From: Bacteroidota bacterium
GTDB lineage: Bacteria > Bacteroidota > Bacteroidia > Chitinophagales > Chitinophagaceae
NCBI GenBank assembly: GCA_029573235.1
Contig: JAKQGX010000004.1
Coordinates: 33,201-97,200, forward strand
Direction of reading: 5' to 3'
DNA length: 64,000 nucleotides
The position numbers were made by a program, and so were the translations under genes. The notes below the pieces were generated by a model that was given only the letters and a program-made list of their open reading frames with translations, did not search any database and was not told the origin of the DNA. Position 1 is the stretch's first letter; the number at the start of each line of letters is the position of its first letter. Positions 55,741 to 64,000 of the stretch are shown here, in pieces.

Positions 55741-55903
55741 TGTTTTTTAGTTTTTCTTTTTTGTTGAAAGTTGTTTTTGATGAATAATAAAGGCTTTCGC
55801 CCCTCGCATTCTTGTTATTACACCATACACTTTGCAAGTTTGGGATTCTCTTTCCCTCTTGAAATTCTTATGGCAAATAAGTAAGGTTACGATTTTCGGA
55901 TGG

Positions 55904-55911
55904 CAAAGGTA
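55904..55911 (-). promoter_or_regulatory. Possible -7 box of rpoA-rplQ
   Basis: The minus strand reads TACCTTTG, about 165 nt before rpoA. A clear -33 TTG at the right distance is missing. The surrounding 394-nt gap (55741-56134) shows no gene. Confidence 0.4.
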
Positions 55912-56134
55912 AGTAAATAAGTTTAATAATAACGATACGTAACAAAAATTAATACCCTTCCGAAGTTGGTTTTCATAATGGCATTGCCGCTTTCTGCCTA
56001 AAAGTTTCTATCAGTCTCTTAAGAATATTCGAACATAGTATTTCCGACAAAACATTAATTAACACTGATGGAAGTTGTATTTGAATTTTATCCCTCAAAT
56101 TGCCATCTTTATAGTCTTTCTAATTCATCCTTTC

Positions 56135-57760
56135 ATGTTCACCATTGAAGCCAACCTGATTGACCTCTTCAACAGAAGAATAATGCCGGCATCCATTGCC
56201 ATCGAGAATCAAAAAATTCATTCTATTACAGAAATAGAAACTACCCCGAACCAATTTATCCTTCCGGGTTTTGTAGATGCGCACGTCCATATTGAAAGCT
56301 CGATGTTGGTACCTACCGAGTTTGCACGCATGGCGACCCTTCATGGTACAGTTGCTACCATATCAGACCCTCATGAAATAGCCAATGTTTGCGGAATGGA
56401 GGGTGTGCAATACATGATTGACAATGCCCGTCAAACTCCCTTCAAAGTTTTCTTTGGTGCCCCATCATGTGTGCCGGCTACGAGCTTTGAAACAGCTGGA
56501 GCTACTTTGGATGCCGATGCCGTAAAAGCTTTATTACAGTCAAATGATATTTGGTATTTGTCCGAAATGATGAATTACCCGGGCGTATTGCAAGGCGATG
56601 CGTCTGTAATGGCGAAAATAGCAGCAGCAAAAGCACAACAAAAACCTATTGACGGACATGCCCCTGCAGTACGTGGTGCTGCGATCCAACAATATAGCTC
56701 CGCCGGCATCAGTACCGATCACGAAAGCACGAGTTTGGAAGAAGCCCTTGAAAAAATCTCACATGGAATACATTGTTTAATTAGAGAAGGTAGCGCAGCC
56801 AAAAACTTTGATGCTTTGATTCCGGTCTTGGCTACTCACCCACATATGACCATGTTTTGCAGCGATGACAAGCACCCCGATGAACTTATGTTGCACCATA
56901 TTAACAACCACGTTAAGCGTGCACTGGCTTTGGGCTACAACCTTTATGACGTGTTGCAAGCAGCTTGTGTAAACCCCGTGTTGCATTATCAAGTACCCGT
57001 AGGTTTATTGCGTGTGGGCGATCCTGCCGATTTTATCATCGTGAACAATCTTACCGATTGGCATGTTCTGCAAACGTACATTGATGGGGAAAAAGTAGCA
57101 GAAAATGGCGTTTCCTTATTACCATCAATCAGTATTTCCACAATAAATAATTTTTCCGCCGCTCCATATACTCCAACGGATTTCCTCAATAAAGCTGCCC
57201 CCAACCCTGGAAACGTAACTGTTATTGAAGCATTGGATGGGCAATTAATTACCCGAAAGTGTATAGCTAAAGGCTTGCAAAAAGAAGGCTATTGGGTATC
57301 CGATACAGAAAGTGATATTTTGAAGATAGCCGTAATAAATAGGTATCAAAAAAATGTTCCTCCCGCAATTGCGTTTATAAAAAATTTTGGATTGAAGTCG
57401 GGCGCCATAGCATCTACCGTTGCACACGACTGTCACAATATAATAGCTGTGGGCGCGGATGATGAAAGTCTTTGCGCCGCAGTGAACAAATTAATTGACA
57501 CCCAAGGAGGCATTTCAGTTGCTTTCGATGCAACGTCCGTACAATGCATGCCATTGCCCATCGCCGGTTTAATGAGCGACAAAGATGGCGCTACGGTTGC
57601 GGTAGCCTACGCATCCATTGATAGTGCTGCAAAGCAATTAGGTTGTACCTTAAAAGCACCTTTCATGACATTATCCTTTATGGCACTGTTAGTAATACCC
57701 GAACTAAAACTGAGTGACAAAGGATTGTTTGATGGCAATACGTTTACGTTTGTTGAATAA
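56135..57760 (+). CDS. ade: Adenine deaminase
   Basis: 541 residues of the amidohydrolase superfamily. LPGFVDAHVHIESSMLVP holds the metal-binding HxH; later signatures are DPHEIANVCG, FCSDDKHPDE and the C-terminal domain with VAHDCHNIIAVGADD and GGISVA. It converts adenine to hypoxanthine for purine salvage. The frame is open to 56075, but Met at 56135 starts the usual N-terminus (FTIEANLIDLF). Single gene followed by the M1 peptidase gene 83 nt later. Confidence 0.92.
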   Translation: MFTIEANLIDLFNRRIMPASIAIENQKIHSITEIETTPNQFILPGFVDAHVHIESSMLVPTEFARMATLHGTVATISDPHEIANVCGMEGVQYMIDNARQTPFKVFFGAPSCVPATSFETAGATLDADAVKALLQSNDIWYLSEMMNYPGVLQGDASVMAKIAAAKAQQKPIDGHAPAVRGAAIQQYSSAGISTDHESTSLEEALEKISHGIHCLIREGSAAKNFDALIPVLATHPHMTMFCSDDKHPDELMLHHINNHVKRALALGYNLYDVLQAACVNPVLHYQVPVGLLRVGDPADFIIVNNLTDWHVLQTYIDGEKVAENGVSLLPSISISTINNFSAAPYTPTDFLNKAAPNPGNVTVIEALDGQLITRKCIAKGLQKEGYWVSDTESDILKIAVINRYQKNVPPAIAFIKNFGLKSGAIASTVAHDCHNIIAVGADDESLCAAVNKLIDTQGGISVAFDATSVQCMPLPIAGLMSDKDGATVAVAYASIDSAAKQLGCTLKAPFMTLSFMALLVIPELKLSDKGLFDGNTFTFVE

Positions 57761-57843
57761 TACCATCCTTCAATAATATCTCCGTTGTTTTGTTTGCAAC
57801 AACACACTGTTGCTATCAAGAATAATTATCCTACTTTCACGGT

Positions 57844-59724
57844 ATGAATAAAATGCGATTGCTCGTATTGGTATTGGGTTTACACCTACTTTCTTGCCAG
57901 GAAAGCACCAACGAAAAAAACACTAACAACAGCCCATCCGAAACAAAAGAAATACCTTCCAAAGACCTGCACACACAGTGCAATGCCGACAGTCTTTCGA
58001 TACGTCATCTGGATTTGGACATCAAGGTTGATTTTATTTCTAAAAAGATTTCCGGCAATGCCACCTGGACTATCCAAAATGAAACCCATCAAAAATTCAT
58101 TCGACTTGATACATATGATCTGACCATAGATAGTGTGTTGGTGGATGGAGCCAAGACATCATTTGTATTATACCCCATGGTACATCATTTAGGGCAAGCA
58201 CTGGAAATACCAATTCAAAAAAACACTCAACAGGTAAAGATTGTTTATAGCTCGGGTAGTAATGCAAGAGCCTTGCAATGGTTGACAGCGCAACAAACCT
58301 TGGGTAAAAAACAGCCTTTCCTTTATACTCAATCAGAAAGTATTTACGCACGCTCATGGATACCTTGTCCCGATGGTCCCGGCATACGTTTTACCTACAA
58401 TGCCAGAGTGCAAGTACCCAAAGGATTATTGGCTTTAATGAGTGCTGAAAATCCACAACAGGTAAGTGATAGCGGAATCTATCATTTCAAAATGGACATT
58501 CCCATTCCGGCATACCTCATGGCACTGGCAGTGGGTGACCTTCGTTTCAAAAGTGTAGATGCGCGTACCGGTGTATATGCCGAGCCTCCCATGTTGGATA
58601 AAGCTACCCTCGAATTGAGCGATATGGGAAGGATGGTAAACACAGCAGAGTCCCTTTATGGACCATATCGTTGGGGAAGATATGATGTGTTGGTACTGCC
58701 TCCTGGCTTCCCTATTGGAGGTATGGAAAACCCCAAACTCACCTTTGCTACCCCAACAATTATTGCCGGCGACAAAAGCTTAGTAAACCTCATAGCTCAT
58801 GAATTGGCGCACAATTGGAGTGGCAACCTTGTAACCAATGCCACTTGGAATGACTTCTGGCTAAACGAGGGTTTTACTGTTTATTTTGAAAGAAGAATAT
58901 CTGAAGCGATGAATGATAAGGGTTATGCCGATATGCTGTGGGAGTTGGGTTACCAAGACTTAGTGGCTACTATTGATGACCTTGGCAAAGACAATAGGAA
59001 TACATGGTTAAAGTTAGACCTTACCGGTCGTGACCCCGATGACGGACTAAATGATGTAGCTTACGAAAAAGGTGCCTTGTTTTTGAAATTGATTGAAAAC
59101 AATGTTGGGCGAGCTCGTATGGATACCTTTCTGAAAAACTATTTTGCTGCTCATGCATTTAAAACAATCACTACCGAAACATTCTTGTCTTATTTACAAC
59201 AAAACCTAATCAAGGGTGATGCTGCTTTAGAAAAGAAACTAAACATCCAAGCATGGGTATATGGACCGGGCATTCCAAACAATGCACCTCGTGCCGATAT
59301 GGAACGCTTCAACAAAGTCAATACAACACTTCAGTCCTTCTTGAAAGGAACATCTGCCCAAGACCTTACCACGCAAGGCTGGACAACACACGAATGGTTG
59401 CATTTCCTTCGCCAACTACCCGACAGCTTATCCGTGAGCAAAATGAAAGAATTGGATGACAACTTTCATTTTACCACCTCCGGTAATAGTGAAATTGGGG
59501 CGCAGTGGTTTATCCAATCATTGAAGACAAACTACCAGACTGCCTATCCTAAAATGGATGTTTTCCTCAGTGCTGTTGGTCGCAGAAAATTTTTGGAACC
59601 TATTTATGAAACGATGATAAAAACAGGAAAAAAAGAAATGGCAACTGCCACTTACAATAAATACAAACAAAACTATCATCCATTAGCTCAGATGACGTTG
59701 GATAAATTAGTGCTTGCAAAATAG
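57844..59724 (+). CDS. M1 family aminopeptidase, lipoprotein
   Basis: 626 residues of the LTA4-hydrolase-like branch of M1. A lipoprotein signal ends in LHLLSC. Zinc ligands are His319 and His323 in HELAH and Glu342 (HEXXH-X18-E), and the exopeptidase motif GGMENP is about 30 residues earlier. Hence a zinc aminopeptidase attached to a membrane and facing the periplasm or the outside. A TACTTTCA box stands 4 nt before the ATG, so the mRNA may be leaderless. A terminator follows. Confidence 0.93.
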   Translation: MNKMRLLVLVLGLHLLSCQESTNEKNTNNSPSETKEIPSKDLHTQCNADSLSIRHLDLDIKVDFISKKISGNATWTIQNETHQKFIRLDTYDLTIDSVLVDGAKTSFVLYPMVHHLGQALEIPIQKNTQQVKIVYSSGSNARALQWLTAQQTLGKKQPFLYTQSESIYARSWIPCPDGPGIRFTYNARVQVPKGLLALMSAENPQQVSDSGIYHFKMDIPIPAYLMALAVGDLRFKSVDARTGVYAEPPMLDKATLELSDMGRMVNTAESLYGPYRWGRYDVLVLPPGFPIGGMENPKLTFATPTIIAGDKSLVNLIAHELAHNWSGNLVTNATWNDFWLNEGFTVYFERRISEAMNDKGYADMLWELGYQDLVATIDDLGKDNRNTWLKLDLTGRDPDDGLNDVAYEKGALFLKLIENNVGRARMDTFLKNYFAAHAFKTITTETFLSYLQQNLIKGDAALEKKLNIQAWVYGPGIPNNAPRADMERFNKVNTTLQSFLKGTSAQDLTTQGWTTHEWLHFLRQLPDSLSVSKMKELDDNFHFTTSGNSEIGAQWFIQSLKTNYQTAYPKMDVFLSAVGRRKFLEPIYETMIKTGKKEMATATYNKYKQNYHPLAQMTLDKLVLAK

Positions 59725-59756
59725 CAAAGAGATTTTCCTTCGAAACTAAACAATAG

Positions 59757-59788
59757 AGTCTGTGTAAAAAATTAGGCAGACTTTTTTT
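59757..59788 (+). terminator. Terminator after the M1 peptidase gene
   Basis: Inverted repeat AGTCTG (59757-59762) / CAGACT (59777-59782), ending in a run of eight T. Confidence 0.75.
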
Positions 59789-59822
59789 GTTGAGACAACC
59801 CTAAAGCGTATAGTAAAAAATA

Positions 59823-59850
59823 ATCCCGATACGCGTAGGCGCATCGGGAT
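59823..59850. repeat. Extragenic palindrome
   Basis: Inverted repeat ATCCCGAT / ATCGGGAT with a GC-rich loop, in the 379-nt gap between the M1 peptidase and hsp20. On the minus strand it is followed by TTATTTTTT, so it could stop antisense transcription. The stem resembles the rplQ terminator. The remainder of the gap shows nothing else clear. Confidence 0.5.
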
Positions 59851-60103
59851 AGGACTGTACTTACTAACCCATCGTTAGCTTCACAAATATCGATAAAAGT
59901 TTTGAGAATAGCCATGCAAGAAAGCATATTTATTTTCAGATATTAGTTCTAGGAACACACATTTATGACATTTTGTCTAAGATATGCATTGTAAAATGTA
60001 ATTTTGTCAGTTGCTATTTCATCTTTTGTGACCATTTTTCTGAAAATATCAAACGGCATTTTGATTGCAACATAGTTTTCAAACAATCAAAAAAATCAAA
60101 ACT

Positions 60104-60541
60104 ATGTACCAGTTAAAAAATTTCAGCAAAATGCCACGCACCATCGGAGGTCTTCTTGAAGACATTTTTCAAAACAATCGTATGCTCTCAGACGAGCTTT
60201 GGAACGACAACCAAATGCATGTTCCCGTAAACATAAAAGAAACCGAGAGTGGATACCAAGTGAGCGTAGTGGCTCCTGGTATAAAAAAAGAAGATATTAA
60301 GTTGAGTGTCGAAAAGAACATCCTTAATATTTCATTTGAAAGCAAAGAAGAAAAAATGCTAGAGAATGAAAAAATGCTTCGTAGCGAGTACAAGTTCAAA
60401 TCTTTCTCCAGAAGCTTTACGCTCCACGACAAAATCAACGCAAGTGCTATTGAAGCGAAGTATCAAGATGGTATTCTAGAAATAACCCTTCCTAAAAAAG
60501 AGCTTACAGCTCCCGAAAATCAAATCATATCGATTGCATAA
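60104..60541 (+). CDS. Small heat-shock protein, Hsp20 family
   Basis: 145 residues with a central alpha-crystallin domain (about 40-140): VPVNIKETESGYQVSVVAPGIKKEDIKLSVEK, then the closing strand with ILEITLPKKE. These proteins form large oligomers that hold unfolded proteins in the cytoplasm. The upstream open frame (from 60065) has no family character, so Met at 60104 is used. Convergent with dps, with a hairpin between them. Confidence 0.93.
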   Translation: MYQLKNFSKMPRTIGGLLEDIFQNNRMLSDELWNDNQMHVPVNIKETESGYQVSVVAPGIKKEDIKLSVEKNILNISFESKEEKMLENEKMLRSEYKFKSFSRSFTLHDKINASAIEAKYQDGILEITLPKKELTAPENQIISIA

Positions 60542-60563
60542 TCGCTTTGCAGAAGTCATATAC

Positions 60564-60595
60564 CAAAGCCGCTCCTTATCAATAGGGCGGCTTTG
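60564..60595. terminator. Hairpin between hsp20 and dps
   Basis: Inverted repeat CAAAGCCGC (60564-60572) / GCGGCTTTG (60587-60595). No strong T-run. It lies between two convergent genes. Confidence 0.6.
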
Positions 60596-60638
60596 ATATA
60601 TTGCTAAAGAGAGTTTTATTTCCCTCAAAAATGTGATG

Positions 60639-61115
60639 CTATCTGTTTAGAAAAGCGGAGTACATCCAAACTAATTTTTCTTGCGCTCTAATATAGTCAC
60701 TCATCAAAGCATTCGTACCTTCATCCCCTGCATCAGCAGATATTTCAAGCAATTCGCGCTGCAAGCTTATCACAACTTGAAACGAGTTTAGAATATCTCC
60801 TACCGCTTTTAACCCATCCGAAACTTGCTTGCTCTCAGCCACTTTTGACATTATTAAATAGTCTGAATAATTGTGATTAGGGGCATACCCAAGCGTCAAA
60901 ATTCGTTCTGCTACTTCATCAATTTTCAAAAGCAAATCATTATACAATTCTTCAAACTTTACATGAAGTTCAAAAAATTTCTCTCCCTTAATATTCCAAT
61001 GAGCACCTCTGGTGTTTTGATAAAAAACAGAGTAGTTTGCTAATAGCACATTCAACTTTTCGGCTAATAGTTTGGACTTGGTGATGTCTAGTCCGATGGA
61101 ACTTACTTTTTTCAT
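60639..61115 (-). CDS. dps: Dps family ferritin-like DNA-protecting protein
   Basis: 158 residues, four-helix bundle. The ferroxidase-site motif is visible in HWNIKGEKFFELHVKFEELYNDLLLKIDEVAERI (His, Asp/Glu positions as in Dps). It stores iron and shields DNA during stress by forming dodecamers. It lacks the long Lys-rich N-terminus of E. coli Dps, so DNA binding may be weak. The 470-nt stretch after it (61116-61585) contains no convincing gene. Confidence 0.9.
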   Translation of the reverse strand: MKKVSSIGLDITKSKLLAEKLNVLLANYSVFYQNTRGAHWNIKGEKFFELHVKFEELYNDLLLKIDEVAERILTLGYAPNHNYSDYLIMSKVAESKQVSDGLKAVGDILNSFQVVISLQRELLEISADAGDEGTNALMSDYIRAQEKLVWMYSAFLNR

Positions 61116-61585
61116 GATCTTATGATTTTACGATTTATTGATTTTTGAAAAGAAGAAAATAGATAGCAAAGGATAGCTTTTTCATAGCAGCTTTTAGAGA
61201 ATCTTCAACATTTTATAGCCTCAAAACAAGCCTAGAATGATACTATCAATCGCCTTCAATCCTTTTAAATAAAGATAAGCATAAAGCACTAACAATATGC
61301 CGTACGTACTAAGTTTAGCGTTTTGATAAACATAAAAATCTGTGAACACTCCTAAGTAATACTTCTTTAAATGAAAATTGTTTTCGCTAAAGCACCGCAT
61401 CTTATGAAACATGGAAAAGGAAAAACTTTCTTCACCAAAAGTTAATTCCATGAACAATTTCAGCTATGTGACCAATGTTACAGTATTTCTATTTTTTCTG
61501 AATCACCTTTGCCGAATAATATTCAGTATAGCAATACAAGTGGCGAAAAAGAAACAAGAAACTTTTCATTCTAAAATAGTATTTT

Positions 61586-62047
61586 ATGAAACACGAAATC
61601 GAAACACAATGGATGGGCAAAATGCAATTTAATGCATTGGTAAATGGACACACTATCGTAATGGATACGCCGGAGCGAGTAGGTGGCGAAGACCAAGGTC
61701 CCATACCCAAACCCTTTGTATTAACCGCTCTTTCGGGCTGCACCGGAATGGATGTAATTGCCTTACTTCGCAAAAAAGGAATTACTCTGACCGACCTAAA
61801 CTTAAAGGTATCCGGAGAGGTTAGCAAAACGCAACCCATTGAATATGTGGCTGCCCATATCATATATGAAATGACAGGTAATACAGCAGATCAAGAAGCC
61901 GCATTTGAGGCAGTAATGAACTCGCAAGATAATATTTGTGGTGTCAGCAGTATGTTGAAAAAAATCATGCCCGTTACTTGGCAGATTGTTTATAATGGAA
62001 ACGAAATTTTCAACAATCAATCACTAAAGGCTTCCCTTTCTCAATAA
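61586..62047 (+). CDS. OsmC family peroxiredoxin-like protein
   Basis: 153 residues with the OsmC/Ohr fold. The two redox cysteines are in LSGCTGMD (near residue 50) and DNICGVSS (near 115). OsmC proteins reduce organic hydroperoxides or act on other sulfur compounds. It heads a run of four small plus-strand genes (OsmC, rhodanese, TPMT-like, rhodanese), with gaps of 14-30 nt, consistent with a sulfur-related operon. Confidence 0.9.
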   Translation: MKHEIETQWMGKMQFNALVNGHTIVMDTPERVGGEDQGPIPKPFVLTALSGCTGMDVIALLRKKGITLTDLNLKVSGEVSKTQPIEYVAAHIIYEMTGNTADQEAAFEAVMNSQDNICGVSSMLKKIMPVTWQIVYNGNEIFNNQSLKASLSQ

Positions 62048-62076
62048 ATTTCAATCAAACAAAAAATCTAAAAAAA

Positions 62077-62328
62077 ATGAAAAACAACAAAACAATTATC
62101 GACGTACGCACCCCAATGGAGTTTATGGGCGGACATGTAACCGGCAGTATTAATATTCCACTAAATGAAATACCACAAAGAGTGGAAGAAATAAAAAAAA
62201 TGGAAAGCCCCATCGTATTGTGCTGTGCCAGTGGTGGACGTAGCGGGCAAGCTACTTCTTTTCTACGCAACATGGGTATCGACTGTACCAATGGTGGCAG
62301 CTGGTTGGATGTAAACGGAATGGTTTAG
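62077..62328 (+). CDS. Single-domain rhodanese
   Basis: 83 residues. TIIDVRTPMEFMGGHVTGSINIPL opens the fold and VLCCASGGRSGQA carries the active-site Cys loop. Such proteins move sulfane sulfur between thiols. Cytoplasmic, with no signal peptide. Second gene of the OsmC cluster; a second rhodanese follows two genes later. Confidence 0.9.
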   Translation: MKNNKTIIDVRTPMEFMGGHVTGSINIPLNEIPQRVEEIKKMESPIVLCCASGGRSGQATSFLRNMGIDCTNGGSWLDVNGMV

Positions 62329-62354
62329 TAACTTTCCATTGTAAAATAAACCAA

Positions 62355-62936
62355 ATGCTTGATAAAGATTTTTGGGAAAGCCGTTATCAAACCCATAATA
62401 CACGTTGGGATATAAAACAAGTATCACCACCGCTGAAGCATATTATTGACAGTCTTTCCGACCCCACCCTATCTATCTTAATACCTGGTTGCGGCAACGC
62501 ACACGAGGCGTCATATCTGCTTCAGCAAGGTTTTCAGAACGTCACATTATTAGATATAGCCCCTTCCCCTATCCAACGCTTAAGAGAAAAATTTGGAGAC
62601 GAAAAGATAAATATCGTTGAAGAAGATTTTTTTAATCATCAAGAACAATATGATTTGATATTGGAACAAACCTTTTTTTGTGCCCTACATCCGAGGTTGC
62701 GAAAAGACTACGTTCAGAAATGCCATGAACTACTATCTCCAGGAGGTTCTGTGCGAGGCGTGCTTTTCCAAATTGATTTTGAAAATGAAGGTCCACCGTT
62801 TGGAGGCTCCGGTAGCGAATACCTGCAATTGTTTTCACCTCTTTTTCAGCTCAAAGAAATGATGGTATGCCCTTATTCCATCGAACCAAGAATGGGCAAT
62901 GAACTTTTGATACATTTTATTAAACAACCAAAATAA
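62355..62936 (+). CDS. Thiopurine methyltransferase-like SAM enzyme
   Basis: 193 residues. The start LDKDFWESRYQTHNTRWDI and the glycine motif LIPGCGNAHEASYLLQQGF match the TPMT family of SAM-dependent methyltransferases, which methylate thiols, selenium or tellurium compounds. Its place between two rhodaneses suggests a sulfur or thiol substrate, such as hydrogen sulfide or other small thiols (inference). Third gene of the cluster. Confidence 0.85.
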   Translation: MLDKDFWESRYQTHNTRWDIKQVSPPLKHIIDSLSDPTLSILIPGCGNAHEASYLLQQGFQNVTLLDIAPSPIQRLREKFGDEKINIVEEDFFNHQEQYDLILEQTFFCALHPRLRKDYVQKCHELLSPGGSVRGVLFQIDFENEGPPFGGSGSEYLQLFSPLFQLKEMMVCPYSIEPRMGNELLIHFIKQPK

Positions 62937-62950
62937 AAAAACACATTACC

Positions 62951-63262
62951 ATGCTACAAATACTGAAACAACTTTTCGGATTAGGTCCCAAGGTTAGTTA
63001 TAAAGAGCTACTTCAACAAGGTGCGCAAATTATTGACGTGCGTACCAAAGGTGAGTATCAAAGTGGACATATCCGAGGATCGGTCAACATCCCTTTACAA
63101 CAATTAAACAGTCAGCTCTCAAAAATAAAAAAGGACAAACCCGTTATTACTTGTTGTGCCTCCGGTATGCGAAGTGCTTCGGCAAAGTCCATATTAAAAT
63201 CCAACGGATTCACAGAAGTGTATAATGGTGGCGGTTGGGCTAGCTTGCAGCAAAAATTATAA
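62951..63262 (+). CDS. Single-domain rhodanese
   Basis: 103 residues. QIIDVRTKGEYQSGHIRGSVNIPL and the active-site loop TCCASGMRSASA mark the family. It is related to the first rhodanese in the cluster but about 20 residues longer at the N-terminus. Last gene of the cluster; an intrinsic terminator follows. Confidence 0.9.
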   Translation: MLQILKQLFGLGPKVSYKELLQQGAQIIDVRTKGEYQSGHIRGSVNIPLQQLNSQLSKIKKDKPVITCCASGMRSASAKSILKSNGFTEVYNGGGWASLQQKL

Positions 63263-63289
63263 CCAACAAAAAGCACCTTCCAATAACGA

Positions 63290-63322
63290 AACGCTCCTAT
63301 GCCATAGGGGCGTTATAGTTTT
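63290..63322 (+). terminator. Terminator of the OsmC-rhodanese cluster
   Basis: Inverted repeat 63290-63299 / 63305-63314 (AACGCTCCTA / TAGGGGCGTT, one wobble), then TATAGTTTTTG. Confidence 0.75.
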
Positions 63323-63398
63323 TGATGCTTGATACATGTAGCAATACGCAAAGCTTATTAAACACCGTTTATTCACTACTACTTAATATTTTTGCGAC

Positions 63399-64000
63399 AT
63401 GGAAGCAGTACAAGATTTAGCCGATGAATGGGAAGATTCAGAATTAGAATCGGAGCTTGATGGCAATGAAGTGGAACTCAAAGAACAATTTCGCATTACC
63501 GTCACAAGAGGACAAGAACTGATGCGAATCGACAAGTACTTGATGAATATTGTGGAAGGTGCAACCAGAAACAAAATTCAACAAGCTATCGAAGGGGGAT
63601 TTGTAACAGTGAATGGAAACCCTATCAAAGCAAATTACAAAGTACGACCCAATGACGAGATTGTCTTGATTGAAACACGCAAGTCTGAAATATTCGATGT
63701 CTTGCCTGAAAAGATTCCACTCGATATAGTTTATGAAGACGAGGACGTACTAATCATTCATAAAAGACCGGGCATGGTAGTGCATCCCGGCTGTGGTAAC
63801 TATAATGGTACATTAATAAATGGATTGCTTTATTATCTCCAATCCGAAGAGGTGGATACATCTGTTTTGCCAAGAGTGGGGTTGGTGCACCGCATTGACA
63901 AAAATACCAGCGGGCTGGTAGTAATCGCCAAAACAGAAGCGGCTATGGCAGACTTAGCAGCACAATTCAAAAAACATACTGTTTACAGAAGGTACATAGC
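63399..64000 (+). CDS. rluD: RluD-type 23S rRNA pseudouridine synthase, N-terminal part
   Basis: 200 codons are visible; the frame is open to the window end. A very acidic N-terminus (about 1-30) is followed by an S4-like RNA-binding domain (about 40-95: RIDKYLMNIVEGATRNKIQ). The catalytic domain then starts with YEDEDVLIIHKRPGMVVHPG; its active-site Asp is in VHRIDKNTSGL near residue 168. It makes pseudouridine in 23S rRNA. A TAttTTTG-like box ends 4 nt before the ATG. Confidence 0.9.
   Translation, partial: MEAVQDLADEWEDSELESELDGNEVELKEQFRITVTRGQELMRIDKYLMNIVEGATRNKIQQAIEGGFVTVNGNPIKANYKVRPNDEIVLIETRKSEIFDVLPEKIPLDIVYEDEDVLIIHKRPGMVVHPGCGNYNGTLINGLLYYLQSEEVDTSVLPRVGLVHRIDKNTSGLVVIAKTEAAMADLAAQFKKHTVYRRYI

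Noticed and set aside
59823..59850. GC-rich palindrome as part of a second CRISPR array or a phage attachment site
   Set aside because: Single copy with no repeats or integrase gene near; it resembles ordinary terminator stems of this genome.
61221..61457. 78-codon minus-strand open frame between dps and the OsmC gene
   Set aside because: No family likeness, no promoter box and an unusual composition; treated as chance in an AT-rich gap.

Overview
The window looks like a chromosome segment of a Bacteroidota bacterium, most plausibly Chitinophagaceae-like (inference). Evidence: promoters match the Bacteroidota form (TTG near -33, TAnnTTTG near -7) and lack E. coli-type elements; starts have no obvious Shine-Dalgarno; and several families are typical of the phylum (DUF4271 next to hemD, DUF6427-like membrane protein, type-B succinate dehydrogenase with one fused cytochrome b subunit, short arginine decarboxylase, DsbD with an N-terminal alpha domain).

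Layout. 1-24.7 kb is housekeeping: thioesterase end, M16 protease, tRNA-Ser, pnp-rpsO, a PstS-like lipoprotein and TPR protein, ftsY, speA, rnr, a polyprenyl synthase, hscA, pdhB, purQ and dsbD. 24.9-34.1 kb is an AT-rich CRISPR-Cas locus. 34.2-63.3 kb returns to housekeeping: alkD-like, ydeI-like, a cysteine-desulfurase relative, an orphan histidine kinase, rpoN, ald, a ChaA-type antiporter, pyrF, sdhCAB, sucA, hemD, rplQ-rpoA, ade, an M1 peptidase, hsp20, dps and a small OsmC/rhodanese/TPMT cluster. The window ends inside an rluD-type pseudouridine synthase.

The notable system is the CRISPR locus. Its scaffold is a type V-A locus in the usual order (cas12a, cas4, cas1, cas2, array), and the array repeat ends in the canonical Cas12a crRNA handle. 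But cas12a is reduced to a 60-codon N-terminal stub, cas4 to about 61 codons ending in a nonsense codon, and cas1 has lost its start. In the cas12a position sits an intact 1098-residue effector whose RuvC spacing, C-terminal zinc ribbon and lack of a Nuc insertion match the Cas12a2 lineage. Its stop overlaps the start of a 640-residue DUF3800 (RNase H-like)-TPR protein. A second module, a helix-turn-helix-DUF488 fusion plus an unrecognised partner with its own promoter, has replaced the cas4/cas1 junction. The picture is a Cas12a-type array with eight repeats, now apparently served only by a Cas12a2-like effector with an undescribed coupled partner, and probably unable to acquire new spacers unaided.

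Other points of interest are a candidate small RNA at about 16.9 kb, a strong rpsO-pnp hairpin, a helix-hairpin-helix extension on ribosomal protein L17, a Lys/Ala-rich tail on HemD, and several genes whose -7 box lies only 4-5 nt before the start codon. Coordinates and motifs were read by eye; homology statements rest on remembered family features, not on searches.
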